8,285 nucleotides of DNA from Anaerolineales bacterium UBA3001 (GTDB lineage: Bacteria > Chloroflexota > Anaerolineae > Anaerolineales > UBA11657), in assembly GCA_002346435.1 (NCBI GenBank), contig DDZT01000125.1, positions 1-8,285 of the forward strand, written 5' to 3'. Position numbers and translations under genes: made by a program. Numbering within the stretch: position 1 is the first letter of the stretch; the number at the start of each line of letters is the position of its first letter. The notes beneath the pieces are model-generated. The model made no database searches and had not been told where the DNA came from. It saw only the letters and a program-made list of their open reading frames with translations. Shown piece after piece: positions 5,240 through 8,285 of this stretch.

Positions 5240-6562
5240 GTGACAAGTAACCGACCAAATATTCTACTTTTATTACCTGACCAGCATCGTGCTGACTGGC
5301 TTGGTTGTGTGTCGGGTCCAGTTGACACTCCTCATATCGATAGCTTGTCAAGCGAAGGTGTGATTTTCAATAATGCATATACACCATCCCCTTTATGTGG
5401 TCCGGCTCGTGCCTGTCTTGCTTCTGGTAGAAATTATCATAGCTGTGGTGTGAAGAGTAACAGTGTTAACTATCCTCTAGAGGTTCCCACTTATTACCAA
5501 GTATTGCGTAATAATGGTTATTTCACAGCAGGAGTGGGCAAGTTTGATCTTCACAAAGACATATCGCCAAGCAATTTATTTTGGGAGGTAGATGGTTCGC
5601 GGTTAATTACTGAATGGGGATTTTCCGCAGGCATAGATTGCGAAGGTAAAATTGATGGTGTGAATAGCTACAAATTTCACGGTAAGGCTATGGGTCCTTA
5701 CCTGTCTTTCCTCCAAAATCAAGGCTGCTTAGATATTTATCTCAAGGAGCATGAGTTCCACCATACACATTCAAATGCTTATACGACTGCGCTGTCAGAC
5801 TATGCTTACTGTGACAATTGGATAGCCGATCGAGGACTGGACTTGCTTGACAGTATACCTAACAATAAGCCGTGGCATATGGTAGTCAATTTTGTTGGCC
5901 CACATGATCCTCTGGATATTACAGAATCGATGCTATCAAAGAGCAAAAATATGGTATTGCCACAACCATATAATCCAAACAATTCAGACAAAGAGTATGC
6001 GGAAAGAGCCCGGCGCAATTATGCAGCTATGATTGAGAATATTGATAGTTTGATTGGTGGTTTCATCGAGAAGCTAAAACAAAGAGGAGAATATAATAAT
6101 ACAGTAATCGTATATACCAGTGATCATGGAGAGATGCTAGGAGATCATGGGAAATGGGGCAAAAGCACTTGGCGTAATCCGTCAGTAAGGATACCCTTAA
6201 TGATTAGAGATCCATATAGTATCCAGGGTGGCTTGCGAAGTGATGCGTTGGTGAGTTTACAAGATCTTACCGCAACTTTCCTGGATTTTGCGGATTGTTC
6301 AGAACTCGCTAATATGGATTCGCTTTCATTGAGATCATTGCTTGATGGCAGATATAGTCAACATAGAGATTATCTAATTAGCGAACTAGCAGATTGGAAA
6401 CTTGTATTTGATGGTAGACATAAACTCGTCCAAGATAAAGGCAGTGAAGACTTGCTGTTCGATTTGAATACTGATCCGTATGAAGATGATAATATTGCTA
6501 GTAAACGACCAGATATAATTGAAAACCTTGCTGGTTATTGGGATAATGACAACCTTTCGTAA
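5240..6562 (+). CDS. Cytoplasmic type I sulfatase, divergent second copy
   Basis: This is a 440-residue S1 sulfatase, read from the GTG at 5240. That start places the conserved strand NRPNILLLLPDQHR at the N-terminus, as in the upstream sulfatase (438 residues). The frame stays open back to a TTG at 5150, but those 30 residues are not family-like. Numbered from GTG, the motif Cys53-Gly-Pro-Ala-Arg57 (CGPAR) carries the formylglycine cysteine; Lys101 is in GVGKFDLH, His222 in VGPHDP, Asp295-His296 in YTSDHG and Lys308 in KWGK. Differences from the first sulfatase are Pro13-Asp14-Gln15 in place of Asp-Asp at the calcium site, and Asp103 where the first has His105, with a histidine two residues later (His105 in this protein's numbering). 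The two sulfatases are distant relatives rather than recent duplicates, so they probably remove sulfate from different positions or sugars. No signal peptide is seen. It lies 116 bases after the first sulfatase and overlaps the lactonase by 17 bases. Confidence 0.9.
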   Translation: MTSNRPNILLLLPDQHRADWLGCVSGPVDTPHIDSLSSEGVIFNNAYTPSPLCGPARACLASGRNYHSCGVKSNSVNYPLEVPTYYQVLRNNGYFTAGVGKFDLHKDISPSNLFWEVDGSRLITEWGFSAGIDCEGKIDGVNSYKFHGKAMGPYLSFLQNQGCLDIYLKEHEFHHTHSNAYTTALSDYAYCDNWIADRGLDLLDSIPNNKPWHMVVNFVGPHDPLDITESMLSKSKNMVLPQPYNPNNSDKEYAERARRNYAAMIENIDSLIGGFIEKLKQRGEYNNTVIVYTSDHGEMLGDHGKWGKSTWRNPSVRIPLMIRDPYSIQGGLRSDALVSLQDLTATFLDFADCSELANMDSLSLRSLLDGRYSQHRDYLISELADWKLVFDGRHKLVQDKGSEDLLFDLNTDPYEDDNIASKRPDIIENLAGYWDNDNLS

Positions 6563-7412
6563 TGAAACTAACCTAAAAACAGTGGACTCCCATGTTCATT
6601 TTTGGGACTTAGAGCTGTTAGAATATAAATGGCTTTTGCAGGAATCTGCTATTAGGCGTACTTACTTGCCATCTGATTTTTTTGAAGCTGCTAGTGGTTG
6701 TAAAATCCACAAATTATTGTTTGTACAAGCAGACTGTCTACCATCTCAGGGGTTAAATGAAGTGGAGTGGGTAACAGAGTTGTCCGTCGCAGAAAAAAGG
6801 ATTGCGGGCATTATTGCACACGCGCCGGTAGAGAATGAATTGTTGTTGAACTCGACTTTAGAGAGTCTATCTCGTATGGAACTTGTGTGCGGGATAAGAC
6901 GTATTTTACAGTCAGAGGTTCTAGGTTTTGGAACTCAAACAGCATTCATAGAAGGTGTGCAAAACCTAGAGCGATTTGGATTTACTTTCGATATTTGTGT
7001 CCATCATACGCAACTGGCTGATATGGTAGAGCTTGTGTCCCGATGTCCTGGAGTGAATTTCATCCTAGATCATTTGGGAAAACCTGACATAAAAAGTCAA
7101 AAGTTCCAGCCATGGAAGGACAATATTGCTAATTTGTCGGAATGCGCAAATGTATATTGTAAGCTTTCGGGCCTGGCAACAGAGGCAGACATGGACGCGT
7201 GGAGAACTAGTGATTTTGTGCCCTATATTGAGCATGCTTTAGAATGTTTTGGCACGCAACGGGTGATGTTTGGTGGTGATTGGCCTGTATCAACGCTGGC
7301 TATTACCTATCAACAGTGGTATGAAGTACTATTGGATTGTCTCTCTCATTTGGATCAATCAGAGTTAGACTGTATTTTCAGAAGGAATGCTGAAGCTGTT
7401 TATAGAATATGA
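6546..7412 (+). CDS. Amidohydrolase_2 family sugar lactonase (COG3618; L-fuconolactonase-like)
   Basis: This 288-residue TIM-barrel hydrolase of the COG3618 group includes L-fucono-1,5-lactonase, L-rhamnono-lactonase and 2-pyrone-4,6-dicarboxylate lactonase. Seen in order are the N-terminal His-x-His (VDSHVHFWD, His16/His18), the strand GIRRIL (about 116-121), CVHHTQL (His153-His154), FILDHLGKPD (His176), CKLSGLATEAD (Lys206) and FGGDWPVS (Asp245, the end-of-barrel catalytic Asp). It should open a sugar lactone in the cytoplasm. With a dehydrogenase of the L-galactose/L-fucose type next door, L-fucono- or L-galactono-lactone is the best guess. I chose the ATG at 6546, which lies inside the end of the sulfatase gene (17-base overlap) and implies coupled translation. 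A TTG at 6519 would add nine residues, and a GTG at 6582 would sit only one residue before the DSHVH motif. The family is sure; the exact lactone is inferred. Confidence 0.88.
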   Translation: MTTFRNETNLKTVDSHVHFWDLELLEYKWLLQESAIRRTYLPSDFFEAASGCKIHKLLFVQADCLPSQGLNEVEWVTELSVAEKRIAGIIAHAPVENELLLNSTLESLSRMELVCGIRRILQSEVLGFGTQTAFIEGVQNLERFGFTFDICVHHTQLADMVELVSRCPGVNFILDHLGKPDIKSQKFQPWKDNIANLSECANVYCKLSGLATEADMDAWRTSDFVPYIEHALECFGTQRVMFGGDWPVSTLAITYQQWYEVLLDCLSHLDQSELDCIFRRNAEAVYRI

Positions 7413-7424
7413 CGGTATTCAGCA

Positions 7425-7462
7425 AAAAGGGATATAGTGGTACAAAAGGGATATAGTGGTAC
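7425..7462 (+). repeat. Perfect tandem repeat of a 19-base unit before the aldo/keto reductase gene
   Basis: The unit AAAAGGGATATAGTGGTAC occurs at 7425-7443 and again at 7444-7462 with no mismatch. Each unit carries a Shine-Dalgarno-like AAAGGG and, 5 bases on, a GTG. From the first copy, GTG at 7437 opens a nine-codon frame that stops at 7464-7466, sharing a base with the ATG at 7466 (TAATG). From the second copy, GTG at 7456 opens a six-codon frame that ends inside the reductase gene. The repeat thus doubles the ribosome-loading signal in front of the reductase. Confidence 0.75.
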
Positions 7463-7465
7463 ATA

Positions 7466-8285
7466 ATGGAATATAACATATTGGGCGAGACTGATTTGCG
7501 TATAAGCAAATTGAGCTTTGGAGCATCGTCTTTAGGCTCTGTATTTAGGCCAGTGGATGAAGATGACGCAATTGGTGCTGTACATACTGCATTGGATTTA
7601 GGTATCAATTTCATCGATGTTTCGCCTTATTATGGTAATACTGTTGCAGAAACTGTACTTGGAAAGGCCCTTGAAGGTATAGATCGCGATACATATATAT
7701 TAGCAACTAAGGTGGGAAGATATGGTGAGACTGTTTTTGATTTTTCTGCAACCAGGGTATTGGATAGCATCAGAGAAAGTCTTCATCGTCTCAAACTAGG
7801 TCATATTGATCTGATACAGTGCCATGATATAGAATTTGGAAATCTTACCCAAGTGGTCAATGAGACTATTCCCGCATTGAACGAGGCTAAATCACAGGGT
7901 CTGGTCAGATATATTGGAGTAACAGGCTATCCGCTTACTGTTTTTGATCATGTGACTCGGTATGCTCATGTCGATTCAATTCTGTCGTATTGTCGACTCA
8001 CTTTGCAGGACACTTCTCTGCTGGATATTGCACCTACAATGCAGTCGCTAGGTGTAGGTTTGATAAATGCATCGCCACTTAGCATGGGTTTGTTAACCAA
8101 ACGTGGTGCTCCAAGCTGGCATCCAGCAAGTAAGGCAATTCAAGCTGCCTGTCGCAAGGCATCTGACTACTGTTATCTGCATGGAACTGACATCGCTAAA
8201 CTAGCACTTCAGTTTTCTGTTTCTCATGCTGAGGTTGCTACAACCTTAGTTTCAACAGCCAGTGTAGATCATATACGTTCGAATG
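7466..8285 (+). CDS. Aldo/keto reductase, L-galactose/L-fucose dehydrogenase-like (runs off right edge)
   Basis: The first 273 codons are present; the family is usually about 310-320 residues, so roughly 45 are beyond the window. The catalytic tetrad is complete: Asp51 (NFIDVSP), Tyr56 (YYGNT), Lys82 (ATKVG) and His120 (QCHDIEF). Several stretches match, from memory, plant L-galactose dehydrogenase and bacterial L-fucose dehydrogenase: SPYYG, ATK-GRYG, FDFSA-RV, CHDIEFG, ETIPALNEAK, ILSYC, ASPLSMGLLT and P-WHPAS. Such enzymes use NAD(P) to oxidise C1 of L-galactose or L-fucose to the lactone, and the gene directly before it encodes a suitable lactonase. The ATG at 7466 is the first possible start, because an in-frame TAG lies at 7454-7456. 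The nearest strong Shine-Dalgarno (AAAGGG, 7445-7450) is 15 bases away, so initiation may be coupled to a tiny frame ending in TAATG. The family call is firm; the choice between fucose and galactose is open. Confidence 0.9.
   Translation, partial: MEYNILGETDLRISKLSFGASSLGSVFRPVDEDDAIGAVHTALDLGINFIDVSPYYGNTVAETVLGKALEGIDRDTYILATKVGRYGETVFDFSATRVLDSIRESLHRLKLGHIDLIQCHDIEFGNLTQVVNETIPALNEAKSQGLVRYIGVTGYPLTVFDHVTRYAHVDSILSYCRLTLQDTSLLDIAPTMQSLGVGLINASPLSMGLLTKRGAPSWHPASKAIQAACRKASDYCYLHGTDIAKLALQFSVSHAEVATTLVSTASVDHIRSN

Noticed and set aside
7378..7614. Leftward open frame of 78 codons across the lactonase-reductase junction
   Set aside because: It is antisense to the start of the aldo/keto reductase, has no recognisable domain, and covers the tandem repeat by chance.

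Overview
The window comes from an AT-rich bacterial genome (roughly 40% G+C by eye) that uses ATG, GTG and TTG start codons and encodes cytoplasmic sulfatases together with a peptide/oligosaccharide-type ABC importer. The taxon cannot be fixed from this sequence. The permease style (PPGDY after the first membrane helix of the DppB-like proteins, and a long outside loop reading FFDEQGKFHLRPF in the DppC-like protein) recalls importers of Chloroflexota and some other marine or environmental lineages. A marine, SAR202-like source is possible but is only an inference.

Layout. The left half is read leftward from about 3600: two tandem DppB-like permeases (2579-3574 and 1495-2490), which are paralogues with about 81% identical residues, then one DppC-like permease (342-1478), then the start of a zinc-dependent medium-chain dehydrogenase that runs off the left edge (1-259). 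The right half is read rightward from about 3800: a sulfatase (3807-5123), a second, only distantly related sulfatase (GTG start, 5240-6562), a COG3618/amidohydrolase_2 sugar lactonase (6546-7412, overlapping the sulfatase by 17 bases), and an aldo/keto reductase of the L-galactose/L-fucose dehydrogenase type that runs off the right edge (7466-8285). The two arms diverge from a 232-base spacer (3575-3806) rich in inverted repeats. These include a perfect 20-base inverted repeat just upstream of a TATAAT box that lies directly before the first sulfatase.

How the genes fit together (inference from family knowledge). The importer would bring in a small sulfated sugar. Neither sulfatase has a signal peptide, so desulfation would happen in the cytoplasm. 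The aldo/keto reductase would oxidise the freed L-fucose (or L-galactose) to its lactone, and the lactonase would open it to L-fuconate (or L-galactonate), which are the first steps of the non-phosphorylating pathway. The window thus reads as part of a locus for intracellular desulfation and oxidation of sulfated L-fucose, as from fucoidan, or L-galactose 6-sulfate, as from porphyran. The substrate-binding protein, ATPases, dehydratase and later enzymes are not in the window. No RNA genes, CRISPR arrays or insertion sequences were seen.
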